DNA from: Botryotinia globosa
Lineage: Eukaryota > Ascomycota > Leotiomycetes > Helotiales > Sclerotiniaceae
Direction of reading: 5' to 3'
NCBI GenBank assembly: GCA_014898425.1
Contig: RCSZ01000012.1
Span: 2,164,966-2,228,965, forward strand
DNA length: 64,000 nt
Shown here: positions 12,680 to 24,500 of the stretch, one piece after another
How positions within the stretch are numbered: position 1 is the stretch's first letter
Layout: each line of letters starts with the position of its first letter
Position numbers and translations under genes: made by a program
Notes under the pieces: model-generated
The model's input: the letters and a program-made list of their open reading frames with translations, nothing else
Database searches by the model: none
Told to the model about the DNA's origin: nothing

Positions 12680-14169
12680 TGATTAATATTATAGGATTTC
12701 TGTTGGATTGACTTGAAGATTTCGCAGCTTTTAGAGCTAGCTGTATGGTTTCCTTGACAGTTCGAGCATTTAGTGATTAAATGGGAACAGAGTTTTCCTC
12801 TAATATTACATACTATACAAAGATGTATTGCTGTAATATGCTTGCCTCCACATAATCCACAAGAGGGGTTTCTTTTGCAATGGGCATCCTGATGCCCAAA
12901 ACCTTGACATTTTTGGCATTGTGTGGTTGGTTTGGATTCGTAGAACTTTTCTACTCTTGTATTAATACCAGCAATATATAGTCGTTTCCGAATAGCCAGT
13001 TCTGCTTCTGATTTTGTTGCAAAAGCGATTACTATAGCTCCTTCTCGTTGATGAGCTCTTTTTGATGATGGTGTAAGCCAAAAGGGGGTTCCTATTGGCT
13101 TGAATTCCGGATTGAAGGTTTTGATTTCCTCAAGAATGAGATCCATTCCTCTTGTTCCAGAAAATTCTTTTATAGGGATTTTATGAATGATAACCTTATA
13201 CCATTCTTGATCCTTTTGAATTCTTTCGAATTTGATGAGATTGCTCCATATTGCCTTCTTTTCTAATAGAAGTTGTGATGTAAAAGGGGTGTTTGTAGTA
13301 ATTATTATATTACTATTCAAAGATAGGGTTACTGCTGCTATAACTGGGCCTTTAATTCCAGTTTTCTGAAATGCTTCGTTTATTTGGTTTCGTATTGATA
13401 TAGGTGAAAAGGAGGTAATATTTTTAATCTCTGGTTTGATTAGGATTAAGCGTCTTTGTGTGATTTCGATCTTCTTATCTATTGGAGTAGATCTAATAGT
13501 TTTTCCCTTGTCTACTAGGTTCCATTCTCCTTCTTTCGTTATTGCTGCATATGTCGATTTAGTAGTTGGTGTATTGATTGGCAAAGGAGCTTTAGTAAGA
13601 GCTTTAGCTTGAGTTTCGATTTTCCGTGTAGCCGATTCTAGGTGGGTGATTTGAGAAGTGATAATATTGGAGGCAGTGGTAAGCTTTCCTTTTTCCGTAT
13701 ATTCTCTGAAGATTTCAAGAAGGTCTAGTAGTTTGGATTGCTCATCATGTGATTGGGTAAGGGTTGAGGCTAGCAGAATAAGATCTCTTGCTTTTATGAT
13801 CGCTTCCTTTGGTGTAATTGGCTTGTTCTGTATTCTAGGTTGTTTATTTTGATTGCTGAGGGGTATTGTAGAGCCACGTTTCTTATTCTGATTGAATATA
13901 TAAGTAGTACTAGTTGTGCCTTGAGTAATAAAGGGATCACTAAGTAGATTTAACTCTTCAACTTTTATTCTAGGATTAGCTGGCTAATTGATTGATTGAA
14001 TAGGGCTAGAGATTTCGAATTGAGGGTTTTCAAAAGGCGGGGGAGGGCTTGAAGGTATTGGGGTACCTAGGACGACAGTAGGATAAGTGTTTGGTATGAT
14101 GGAGGCTTCTTCTGAAGCCTCCATTATAGATATATCCCTGAGTATTGATGGATTATTGGAACAATTCAT
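12676..14169 (-). pseudogene. LINE B ORF1: gag-like RNA-binding protein
   Basis: 498 codons run from ATG at 14169 to TGA ending at 12676. It is open except for one TAG at 13984-13986, probably a former CAG (C to T). The C-terminal part holds zinc knuckles: CQKCQGFGHQDAHC fits C-x2-C-x4-H-x4-C, followed by CGLCGGKHITAIHLC and CSNCQGNHTASSKSC. This is the usual arrangement of LINE ORF1 nucleic-acid-binding proteins that coat the element RNA. The stop overlaps the ORF2 start as ATGA (12676-12679), suggesting coupled termination and reinitiation in the live element. I chose the start because it is the first ATG after the 5' leader and gives a usual ORF1 length. Confidence 0.88.
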
Positions 14170-14390
14170 ATTAAGGTCTTATTCTTATTTTGATAGTTTG
14201 GGGTAAAAATTTTACGCGAATTTTCGTGTAAGTTTCGTGTTTGGAGCGCCGACAACAGTATCACAACAACTACTGGTCAGAATCACTTGGGGGCAATTGC
14301 AATCAATTTGGTTTAATGGTTATGATCTAGATCGATCGCGAAAGGGTTGTATTTCGAAGAAAAAGTTTCCTTCGAAATTTGTTGTGTGTG

Positions 14391-14402
14391 TTTGGCGTTT
14401 AG
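14391..14402. repeat. Target-site duplication, right copy of LINE B
   Basis: TTTGGCGTTTAG, identical to 8397-8408. The transporter frame resumes here with GTC TGT ACG before a GTAAGA donor. Confidence 0.9.
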
Positions 14403-15694
14403 TGTCTGTACGGGTAAGATCAGTCTTCCTAGATCAATCCACGCATAACAAATTCTAGTACAGTGGCTGCTCCCAAGGTCGCTCACTCGCTTGCTGCTAA
14501 ATGTGCTCCTATTAAGATCCTTCTAATCTTCTTGAGATTTCTGTTTAGCACTAATTGTAATACAGAATACTATCAGATCCTTCTGTCATTCTCCATATTA
14601 ACTGAAATTAGCTCATCTTTTCTTCTCACCCTATCGATAAACTACATCGCTCATTGATTCATAAAGCATCGCAGCCTCGCTAATAGTATAACTTTTATAA
14701 AAAATAGCTTTGACAATATTCTATTTCCCCTTATAATACAATCACTACTCCCTAAAGTTGAATAAAGATAATCGATCTGTATTCTTGGATTTGTACTACT
14801 TGTACTTTGCATTATTAATGTGAAATTTTGTTGAAGCAGAGTTCTACCCCGCAAAAGAACAGCAACTATTTGGCAAGATATATTACCGGACCCACAAATC
14901 TTCATATACGGAACAGGAGTTATGGCTGTTACCACCACTAGAATCCTGTAAGTATCAACTTTTCAGTGCAAATATCCCATTTCTATGATTGTTTCAGAAA
15001 TTGTAACACAAGATGCCTACAAATTCTGGAATATTCTATTAATCCTGAAAGCATGTATATTAGCCATACTAACTCCGAGATTTTGATCTATAGCTTAACA
15101 GATCTGGCATATTTTATACCCATCACATACACGCCGAGTTATTACATCGATCGACAACATATGTCTCAAGAGGAGGCCTTGACTGGGCCAGCGGCGTTTG
15201 CATATCAACTTCTTGCGATTCTTAATGCTGCTTCATGCGTTGGCCGGTGCGTAGCGGGCGACCTGGCCGATCGATTCGGGCGATACAATACTATGATTGT
15301 CTCATTGTTCCTCTGCACGATATCAGTTCTATGTTTTTGGTTATCAGATGTGTACTTGCTCAACCTGAGTAATGACGCACTTTTAGTGGTCTTTGTACTA
15401 CTATTTGGATTTGTCAGTGGTTCAAATGTCAGCCTGACACCAATCTGTTTAGGTCAGCTTTGCGAAACTCAAGAATATGGGCGATACTACGCAAGCTGCT
15501 TTACGGTAGTAGCTTTTGGTGTGTTAGGAAGCATCCCTATTGCCGGGGGCCTTCTTGAAGTGGTAGAGGCTACAGGGAAAGAAAGGTATTGGGGCGTCGC
15601 TCTTTTTACCGGACTTAGCTATATAGCCGCCCTGCTGTGTTTTATATGGGTCAGGATCAAAGTAAAGGGGTGGGGTTGGACTACAAAGTGGTAG

Positions 15695-16784
15695 GGAATG
15701 CACTGTGACTACAAGATAGACTCTTAAATAGCGAATCAAACCATCCAAAGTTCGGAAAACTCGGCCTTGCCGATGTTCTTCTAAAACTCACTCAACCCAT
15801 TCCCGCAGTATCATTGTTATTTCCGTCTCTTAAGAACCTCCCTAGGGATACAAGAGACGTATTAGCCTAGTTATAGAGGTGTAAGCAAAAGAAGAGATCA
15901 ATCTAATCCTCTGAACTATCCAACAGATCTGCGAGTTTCGCTCTAGCCCCTGTGGGCTTTTCCTGGCGATCCTTCCTAACATGTTCCTGCAACTCCATCA
16001 TTGATGTTAGTCCTGGGCTGGAATCTGGTAAATATGACGGGCATTGTGTGCGGCGTGACGGACATAATGGTACATGTACAATGTAGCACTGGAGCCCGAT
16101 AGCGACCGAGAAGAACCACTGGTGCAATTCAGCTGTAGTGTTATAGAGCACTATCATTATCTTAATCTGAACTCAAACCAACCTCATGTTGAGCGTGCAC
16201 TCTGAAAATTCAAGTTTTATAATGGAATTTTGATTCGTCTGGAGCCTGAAACACCCACGTCTGTACATGCCACATTAAGTTTTCAGCTACTTCTGTTGTT
16301 AAGCCATATAAAAACACGGCATCTAAACGCTGCGATGGACAATCATCAACTTACACACACTTATGGTCTTCAGCTCTTTTATTAATTCTAGGAGGTGTTC
16401 ATCTGTACTACCACATCTTATTGAGTGATGACGTGGAAGCTGTGAACGACAGAATGAAAGCGATATCAATTTTGCTTGATGTCCCTAATTGGCCTTGTCG
16501 GGGGCGCGGGCAAATTATGATTTGCTTGCCGGCAGACTGGAACTTATCTTGAGGTGAGGGGTAGTGAGAAGAAGCGGTAGGGAATAATACGGATGAAATA
16601 AGGCATAATGTAGTGTAATACTAGAATATAATTCATTAAGGCATACGAAGTATTTTGTACCATTATTTCCCAATCTTGATAGAACTTTAAGCTACAAGCC
16701 ACACAGTAAAGACATTGCGTTACAGAAAACCAATTCCATATGTGCCAAAATCAAAGAGAAAATGAATTTAAAACCCTACTATTT
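15695..16784. other. Intergenic between transporter pseudogene and next gene
   Basis: This is the 3' side of both flanking genes. A minus-strand open stretch of 84 codons (15903-16157) ends in a charged sequence (MELQEHVRKDRQEKPTG, then a LADLLDSSED end) that looks protein-like and may be the last exon of a decayed gene. I recognise no family. Nothing else is supported. Confidence 0.4.
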
Positions 16785-19439
16785 TTAAACTGGCTTATCG
16801 CTGCCATCATTAATCGGTAAGATAGAAGTGAAATCGCCCGTGATAGTCCCTGGTCTTGGTATAGCAGTTGGATTAGGTGTAGTCGAAGTACCATCCCTAA
16901 AACCTCGTTAGTCTCCTCCTTGAAGAAATGACATTCTTCGTACGTACCCGTTATACTCGAGCTCGCAAAGGATATTCGCATTGTGGTCAAAGATGGGATT
17001 TTTGATGAAGAAAGTTCCTCTTGACTATTTTTTTATTTTATCAGTATCAATCAAGTTCATATATCCTTTGGTATCTAGGTAACTGCAGGTCATACCGGAA
17101 AATAAAACTTCTCTTGGCCCTTTAGAGCGTTGTCTAGTCCGGTGAGAAAGTTGTCAAAGTTCGCCGCCGCGTCGTTGAATCTCTCCGTGAAGTATGTTTT
17201 CATGTTATCGATGTCGTCGTTGTGCCAGTTTGTCACCGGTGGGCTTTGGGAAATATTTATATGCAAACCACCATCGCTAACCTCTTGCAAGGTAAATTCT
17301 GCCTTCCAAGTTGTAACGCTGTCGGAGCTATTCGTTTTCATGAGCACGGAATGTAATTCAAATATATGTTTGGGCGGTGGAGAACTTACTACCAGTAACG
17401 ATTTGAGTCAAGCCGGTTGGGGTTGAGCTTCCATTCCACGTAGACATGGTTTTGTAATTCTAGTGTTAATCTGTTTGTGCCTGGGACGAACCACAATCGC
17501 GAAGAAATTGAACTACGGCCCCAAACATCTCCAATTGTATCTATGCCGGATAAACCGCTAGTATCATGGTCGTGGACTTCACCAAAATCTTTGGTAAAGG
17601 TCCATTGAACGGCACCTGATGGCAAGGCGGGTAGCGCAGCCCATTCTGTCAATCCCCATGTTGTTCCATCAGATATGGCTTTCGGTGACGCGAATGCATA
17701 AGTGTCATCGCCCGAGTCGACGACATTGTAAGCGGTGACGCCATCACCCACACTGATGCTGTAAGTTATCTTGTTATCATAAGCAAATGCCCCGGCGGTC
17801 TGATGAACCCAAATAGTTAGAGTTTCTAGATAATAGTAAGTTGAAATTATCATCACTTCTTTGCCTGAAAGCTATCGAAACACGCGACAAGAATATGTCT
17901 CGAAATAGCAGCTAAACCGACGTGATAGCGGAGTTTGAGAGACCGAATACATACCAAACTTCACAGCTGCCGAGCGATTCAACTTTCTCATCTTTGGAAG
18001 GAAGAACTTGTCCATGAAATTTTTATTTGAGATAACCATAGTGCCAAATTTGGAAGGGGAGTCAGTAGCTGGATCAGTTCCATCGGTCCAGTTTCCTTCG
18101 CCACCTGTAAGGAATGCATCGGCCGTGCCGCCAAGTGGAAATGGGTTATCGCCTGTTGTCTCTAAATAAAGAAGATAATTCAGAACTGATTTGCCAGTAA
18201 GCCCGGAAGTTGGGACGTAAGTCGACCTGCTCGCTGGGTCAAACCAGGGCATCGTCTGAAACCTCAAGCCTGTTGGAAGAAAAGTCGGCTCGTGACCAGC
18301 TATACTTCAAGTCAGCGAAAATAGATTCTATTGGATTTCGGAAGACAATATACCAGCAGCAATGTTTTTTGCTGTAGCGCTATAGCCAAGGTTTTGTAGG
18401 CCTGCATCCATGAGCCTCTTATGAAGCTGTGGGTTAGACAATTGCATCTGAAATTGATCTCGTATACCAGTAGACCACATGGAAGAAGGATCTCTTGGTT
18501 GCCCAGGTACTGCATTGGGTGGCGTTTGTCTGTCGCCGTTTGCATCTATGATATAATCATCTGCTGACCAATTCCCAAAAGTGCACATGCTAATCTGAGG
18601 GCTAGCAAATTGAGCAGCTGTAATGAGAAAGAATTAGCATAAGGATAAGAGATAATTTCTGTTCTCTTGCCAGAAAATTCATTACTTACTACTCATATCG
18701 ACGAGGAGTGTTTGGATAGTATAATCCCCGGGTATACCCATTTGTGTTCTAATTTCTTGGAACTTCGGATTTGTTTCTTCAACATCTTGAAGGGCTGCGA
18801 ATTTTGTTAGCAAACACTTGAACCCCTGAACTCGATTTGATCTCTGTATTTAGCTGACCTAAATTCGCAGGAAAAGCGAAAACCCAGTCGTCAATATGAT
18901 AGAACTATGAATATGTTAACGACCACTTCTCATTCAATATCGAAAACATAGATATAAATTACAATCTGCCTTTTATCCGTTATATCCGGGCTTTCGTATA
19001 AGCAAACTGTTCCTCCGGTGATATGCACTCGGTAAATGACCGTGCCACGGTTGGCCATATCCGTGGAGATTATGCAGCGGGGGCTTCCAAGCCTGCGAAG
19101 AATTTAGACAATCGACTTAAATTGTATGCATTGGGATTTCTTACGTGACATTCCCAAGGCCATCACCACTTCGACTCATGAGATCGAGTGGTTTTTGAAG
19201 CGAGTCATCACCTGAGGTTGCGACTGTATAGGCTGCATCGAAGCCGGAGTTAATCATGTATTGAGTTCTGGGGGAGTTTATCATTAGTTGGAAAAATTCA
19301 AAGTGAAAAAGGGCGAGCTTACAGTGCAATTACTTGATCGTAACTTCCAAGCTAATGAATTCATGATGAGTACTTGTCCATGATTGATTCCTGCTATAAT
19401 TCTGCTCACCGAAAGGCTAGTGACACGCTCCGTCGTCAT
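16785..19439 (-). CDS. Intact 12-exon gene, 642 aa, function unknown
   Basis: My splice model gives exons 19439-19410, 19351-19323, 19267-19145, 19092-18963, 18904-18859, 18794-18690, 18617-18354, 18299-17955, 17825-17390, 17327-17096, 17024-16948 and 16896-16785. Eleven introns of 51-129 bp have GT/AG ends. The joined length is 1929 nt with no internal stop, which strongly supports a live gene. Readable landmarks are GSYDQVIALTQYMINSGFD near the N-terminus, MGIPGDYTIQTLLVDMST (about residues 140-157), a Pro/Trp/Gly-rich middle (TMPWFDPASRSTYVP), and a beta-rich second half with KITYSISVGDGV and LTLELQNHVYVEWKL. No signal peptide or membrane segment is seen. Some phrases faintly recall bacterial P47/TULIP-type lipid-binding folds, but I cannot support that assignment. 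It is transcribed divergently from the 1138-aa gene at 21539. The first two tiny exons and intron 8 (129 bp) are the least certain parts. Confidence 0.75.
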
Positions 19440-19864
19440 TGTAGATGAATGGTCTGAAAGTTTACTGCAAATTGTTTTAGAGATTTGTTGAAGGCTGCCA
19501 GGCGAAGAAGAAGGCTGGTTTTTTCACATTCAATGTAGGTAGATGAATCAATATATAGGGACACACGGCGTCCCCTGTTCTCCATTAATTATCGCGATTA
19601 CCAGAACGTTCATTGATCTTCGGGTACGAAGGAAGCCCCAGTGCTACAACAGGACAACACAAGAACTATGCAGTAGGATTACCGGGTGACGTTATTTGCT
19701 TCAGACTCCCGAGATACTCGTATTTTAGCTGCTGCATGGCTACGTGTCAAGTGCAAAAGAATTATAAACTGCATCAATAGATTATACCCCTCAAAATTAC
19801 CTTGGGCATCTATCTTGAGCTGCTTTGCACCACTCACGATCGTACTCTGGTACGCTGAGATATG

Positions 19865-20275
19865 CGTGGCTGAGCTGAAGATATATGTGGCTGAAAACGG
19901 GGGTGAAAGATAGAAGATGTGTGTGGTTGAAAGCGGGGTAAATGATATAGTAGTGTAAATTGAAGATATGCATAAGTAATTGAAAACGGGGTAAAAGATA
20001 GTAGTAACCGTACTTGTGTAAGCTGAAGATATGAGTGGCTGAAAGCGGGGGTGAAAGATAGAAGATGTGTGTGGTTGAAAGCGGGGTAAATGATATAGTA
20101 GTGTAAATTGAAGATATGCATAAGTAATTGAAAACGGGGTAAAAGATAGTAGTAACCGTACTTGTGTAAGCTGAAGATATGAGTGGCTGAAAGCGGGGTA
20201 GAAAATATAGTGCCGGCAGTTTATAGTAATACCAGCAGTACTTGTGTAAGCTGAAGATATGGAAGATTCGACAGA
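19865..20275. repeat. 148-bp-period tandem array with internal sub-repeats
   Basis: Units start at 19875, 20023 and 20171 (CTGAAGATAT), period 148 bp. The first two are nearly identical and the third is partial and rearranged. Each unit contains about four related sub-repeats built on TTGAAARCGGGGTAAA followed by a GATA-like end and TAGTAGT. A lone related piece lies at about 20503-20553. The array sits in the shared upstream region of two divergent genes, so it could influence their expression. That is inference. Confidence 0.85.
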
Positions 20276-21538
20276 CGCTAGCAAGGATCATCACGTTAAG
20301 GTTATTTTAGGGCCAATTAGCTCGCTTTTAAATAGAGTAGAATATCTCGAAATAGAAGTATTCAACTGAAATACTGGGCATTTGATGAATAATCCATCAA
20401 ACAAACAAATCAATCACTTCTAGTGCTTCCCACAGCCCTAAAATAAGCTTAAATTCTAAATCCTTGCTAGCGTTGGGCGAACGTTTCAAATGAATACGGT
20501 ATAGCTGAACGCGGGGTAAAACATATAGTAGTAACAGTACTGGTATGAGCTGAGTGTTTTCCAGATTGGTCATTCTCTTCGATCTGAATCTTGTTTTTCT
20601 TATAACACAACATGCCATATCACACAGGTGAGGGCATGTAGTTGCTCATGGCTTAACACATCAGGGTCCAAAGTTTCACCACGTGTCTTCTGGCAGCATC
20701 ATTTCGACTGTGTGACCACCATTTAAAGAATCTGCTGTATCCAATGCAGATCTGCATTGCTGTTCAGATTGAGTTACGGATATCTTGCATCCGCGATACG
20801 GACCGTTTCTTCCGTAAATTAATTTACTGAACCGAGAAATAAAGTGCAGGAATTGATTGATTGATTTCGTCACGCGAGTGCTAACTTCCTAATAAGCTAT
20901 TCTACATAAGAGGATAAGGCAGATAAGCCCGTAACCGAACTTCCTAACCAGCAAGATGATGCCAACGCATCGAACATGTAAGCAAACAAACATGCACGAA
21001 ATACGAGGTTGTATCCGTGCAACATTCCGTACCGACCGGCACGCTGGTGGTCAAACATCCTTAGCCTAGCAACAGTACCGTGGTATCCAACATAATGGTT
21101 CAATTAGCCGAACCACAAATACCAGATCGAAATAAGACGAGGAGTATCAGAAAGTGCATTCCCCTTCTGCAATTTCAGCTCATGAGTATCATAGAGGAGA
21201 AACTGTAGTAGGAAAGGATTTCCCGTTCTAGTACCAATTTTCAATATCTGATCGGTGAATGGTCAAATTTGTGGGATGATCGGAACATGTAAGTTTCACA
21301 GACTTCTGCTGTATGAGACTACCAACTTCATTGTATGACTCGTCCCCTTTATCCACCAGTTGAAAGCATGATGTTGTAGTACAGAGAGAATATTAGTGTT
21401 CTCCTCAGTCAATCCTAAGATGCTCCGCTTGAATGCTCTTAAAGCCACACAATCCCTCTTCATCCTTCTTCTGATCAGATGTAAAAGAAAGGAACACTAT
21501 ATTTCACTTTCAGTTACACCCTGACACGAAATTTCAGG
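20276..21538. promoter_or_regulatory. Upstream region of the 1138-aa gene; no other gene seen
   Basis: This is the rest of the ~2.1-kb divergent intergenic region. Short open stretches (20676-20873 and 20897-21103, minus) carry no recognisable domain. A short (TTGA)3 run lies at 20853-20865. The bases just before the ATG at 21539 read TTTCAGG, so an upstream non-coding exon ending here is possible. Individual promoter elements cannot be assigned. Confidence 0.4.
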
Positions 21539-24500
21539 ATGGCTTCCATAGCAACAGATTCCGAGTTGATGACCAACTTCATTGCGGCAGTCCCCGTCCC
21601 AGCAGGAAGTCATTTCGACACGGTCCTCGATGAAAACAGACGACCGCTCATCTTTTGTCTCAACCAAGAAGCGGTCCCCAAACTTCAAATCAGTATATAT
21701 CACCCATCGTTGCAAGCTCATCGCTGACATAATAGTTCGAATCGGAAACAACAATGCACCTGTGATCTTTGATCTCGGGCCATGCATTTCTCTTCCTGCA
21801 GCGGCGATAGTCCAAACTTTTGAAGTTCAGCAGGCTAACGACTTGACCCTGTATCTCTGTGTTGCATATCAACATTCGGCTACAAGTTCAAGCTTGATCG
21901 TTCCTCTGCCATTCAGACCGGATCTATTGAAAGGTGATGTTAGCCTACCTATAATTCTCGGTTCACAATCTAGCATTGGAACAGCTGTGGAAATTTTCAT
22001 GGTACGTTTTGATCATTCGCCCCTCCCTTCTGCTGATTAGTCTCTTCGAAGATATGCAGATCAACTGGAACACATGAAGTCCTTAATAACCTATCCTTTA
22101 GAGTCCGGTTGCCGCTATTTCGACTCTTCCTTTCCCTGACACATTCGTCATTCACAACACCCTCGATCAATTGGCATCCTCGGGAACAGATATCACACGC
22201 ATCGTCTTCGATCGACAAAACAATCAGTGGAATGCGATGCAAGATATGACAACCCCTGAAAACGCTTCCAAGATTTTAGATGTGTCAACAGCTAGCGGGA
22301 TTTTGGGACGGGGAATGTATGTGCTTTACAAGAGTCAAGAAGACGGTCCGACGAAGTTATATGTCCGACTTATGAGGTTGAATTCGGATACAAATGATGG
22401 TAAGTGAGGATGCTAATTTATGAAGTGTCGTTTCGGAATAATTTCCATCGCTTAACAAACATGCCAGCTGACTCTTTGTACCCAAAGGATCTCGACTCAC
22501 CTTTGTGACATCTGTGGCGTGTCCTTCAGATGCTCGCTGCATCGCTTCAGTCTTTAACGGAAGAGGACAATCCGGTTTGCTGATTGCTGCGTCCGATGGT
22601 TTACGATATCTCAGTGCACTAGAGTCGACCCAGAAGAATTCTCCTGGAACACTGATCCAGTCCACCTCTATGTTTCGCAACATAACGAGCCTGGTTGTGA
22701 AACAAGATGGAAATTATGTCTCCGTCTGGTTTCAGAACTCTTCTGGAGAACTCGGTTATCTTCGAACAACCATCGATCAGTTGAGTTCTGGTATCTCCAC
22801 CTTGTTGATGCCAGCTGGTCGATCGTCTTCATTTGCACCCTGCATCTCCCAACCAGATAGTGCAAATGGTCATTTATCGTGGCAGATGCTAGTATCCAAT
22901 GACAACTACGGCAATCTGACGCTCTTGGAACAGGCAAGTGACAGTGGCCTATGGAGGCCAACTCCAATATATTCTCCATCCAACGTGGGTAATATCGCTG
23001 TCCAAAGTCATACTGTGACTTTCCATATTAAAGCGGCTGATAACTCTCCACTCCGTGCTGCCAGCGCCTTCATCCAAAGTTCGTCTTCTGTGAGCGTCAT
23101 GTACAATGGCAAAAATACCATTATCCCCCAGTCGGGTGCTTGGTATGATTCAGACGATGCTGGAACTCTTAACTTCATCATCCCAACGAACTCCCTTGGG
23201 AGCCAGGCACTGAATATCACGAGCCTGAAGGATCAGAATGGCGTCTTGGTTCCATTAAATCCAGTAGTGTTTGATTCCGGCAATAAAGCTATCCAGAAGC
23301 TATCGGATAATCTTGCTCAATTAAACTCAGCGGCCGATTTGAGAAACGCCAAAACACAGAAAAATGAGCCCCTCTTCGGTAGTGATGCTCCAGATGATGC
23401 AACTCTAAATCAGGCAATAACGAGCTTGAAAACTCTAAAGACAGCGTATGCGGATCTTCCAGCAGATGGATCAGCTCGTGCCATCATTACCCCCATCGTT
23501 CAGACACGAAGCGCTCATACACTCGGTCTCGGAGACCTAATCATGGATGGCCTGAATTGGATAAAACATAAGGCAGAGGATGTCTGGGATTGGGTAGTGG
23601 AAAAACTTGGTAAGATTGAACATTTAATCTTCTTTCGAGTCTTGGAAATCCTTCAGACATCCAAACACTTGATCTGACTCTTAATCTAGGTGATGTGTGG
23701 CATTTCATCTGCAAAATCGGCAATGATATCAAGACATTCGTGCTAGATTGCGTAGAAAAAGTATGCGAGGCAGCTACTTGGGTAAGCACCTATCCACCCT
23801 GAACCATTGCTTATAAACCTAACCACATGCAGGTCTTCGATAAGATCAAAATAGCATGGGACAAAGTGGTCGAATGGATTGGGTTCATTTTCTCCTGGGG
23901 TGACATACTCGAGACCAAAGATACTATCAGTTCAATTATCACTGCTGGTGTTGATCTCGCAGCCGATAAAGTAGGCTGGGTAGAAGGCAAAGTTGACGCT
24001 TTCTTCGTCTCTTTACTGGCAGATGTGGATAGCCTTGGTGCAGCTTATGATCCCTCGAAAGATATGAATGCAGGCTCCGGAGATAACTTGCAACATGGGT
24101 CGCAGATCAGAAGTACACAGGAAAGTACTTCTTACAATTGGGCATCGGAAAGAATGAAGCATGGAGGTGCGGGAACTTCTACTGAAGTCAATAGTAGTGG
24201 TAAATATTCCTTCAAATCTCCAAAAATTTCTGCAGCGCAATAGTAACACAAGATAGAAACCCCCAATTCCGAAGCTAAAGAAACATGGACGACTGTTTTT
24301 CAGCCTGCTTTTGATGGGATAAAGGACTCATTGATACAAGTAGGAGAAGACATTCGCACCGTCTTTGTTCAGAAAAATTCTATGACCGCTGGTCAATTCA
24401 TGACAATCTGTAAAGACGTCATGAAAGTCGGCATCGAAACGATTCGTGGCGTCGTCACCGCACTCCTGAAACTAGTCAAGATGCTTCTCGAGAAGATCTC

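Larger units (their letters stand above)
8409..14390 (-). mobile_element. LINE B: nearly full-length Tad-like non-LTR retrotransposon
   Basis: A 5.98-kb element on minus, flanked by a perfect 12-bp duplication (8397-8408 and 14391-14402). Reading on minus, it has a ~220-bp 5' leader, ORF1 (14169 to 12676), ORF2 (12679 to 8711), a 3' UTR of ~300 bp with a 9-bp minisatellite and two small hairpins, and a simple-repeat tail of (TCAA)n units rather than poly-A. The order gag-like CCHC protein, AP endonuclease, reverse transcriptase and RNase H is that of the fungal Tad/I-like groups. All ORF2 lesions are in-frame stops in one frame, with no indel needed, which points to point mutation (RIP) rather than slow decay. 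The well-preserved duplication and frame suggest a fairly recent insertion. Confidence 0.93.
7957..15694 (+). pseudogene. MFS monocarboxylate-type transporter, split by a LINE
   Basis: The N-terminal half (7957-8408) gives a soluble tail, a first membrane segment (LVVLNAWCSLTISLDIYN) and segments 2-3 up to LIGILAFS. The C-terminal half resumes at 14391 after LINE B. Across the duplicated target site the frame reads straight on (LAFSVCT), then an intron 14414-14565 (GTAAGA...TACAG), then EYYQILLSFSIL, FPLIIQSLLPKVE and, after a further likely intron near 14947-14997, LAYFIPITYTPSYY, a GDLADRFGRYN loop and segments to the stop at 15694. This order matches fungal monocarboxylate-transporter-like MFS proteins (12 TM). 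It is dead in two ways: the insertion, and nonsense codons where family members have Trp, TGA at 8149 (DA-stop-LVV) and TGA at 14655 (AH-stop-F), plus TAA at 14763 and 14769. These are G-to-A changes, as expected from RIP. The start is the ATG at 7957. Confidence 0.85.

Noticed and set aside
20853..20865. (TTGA)3 run as a possible LINE 3' tail
   Set aside because: No LINE 3' UTR or coding sequence lies next to it.
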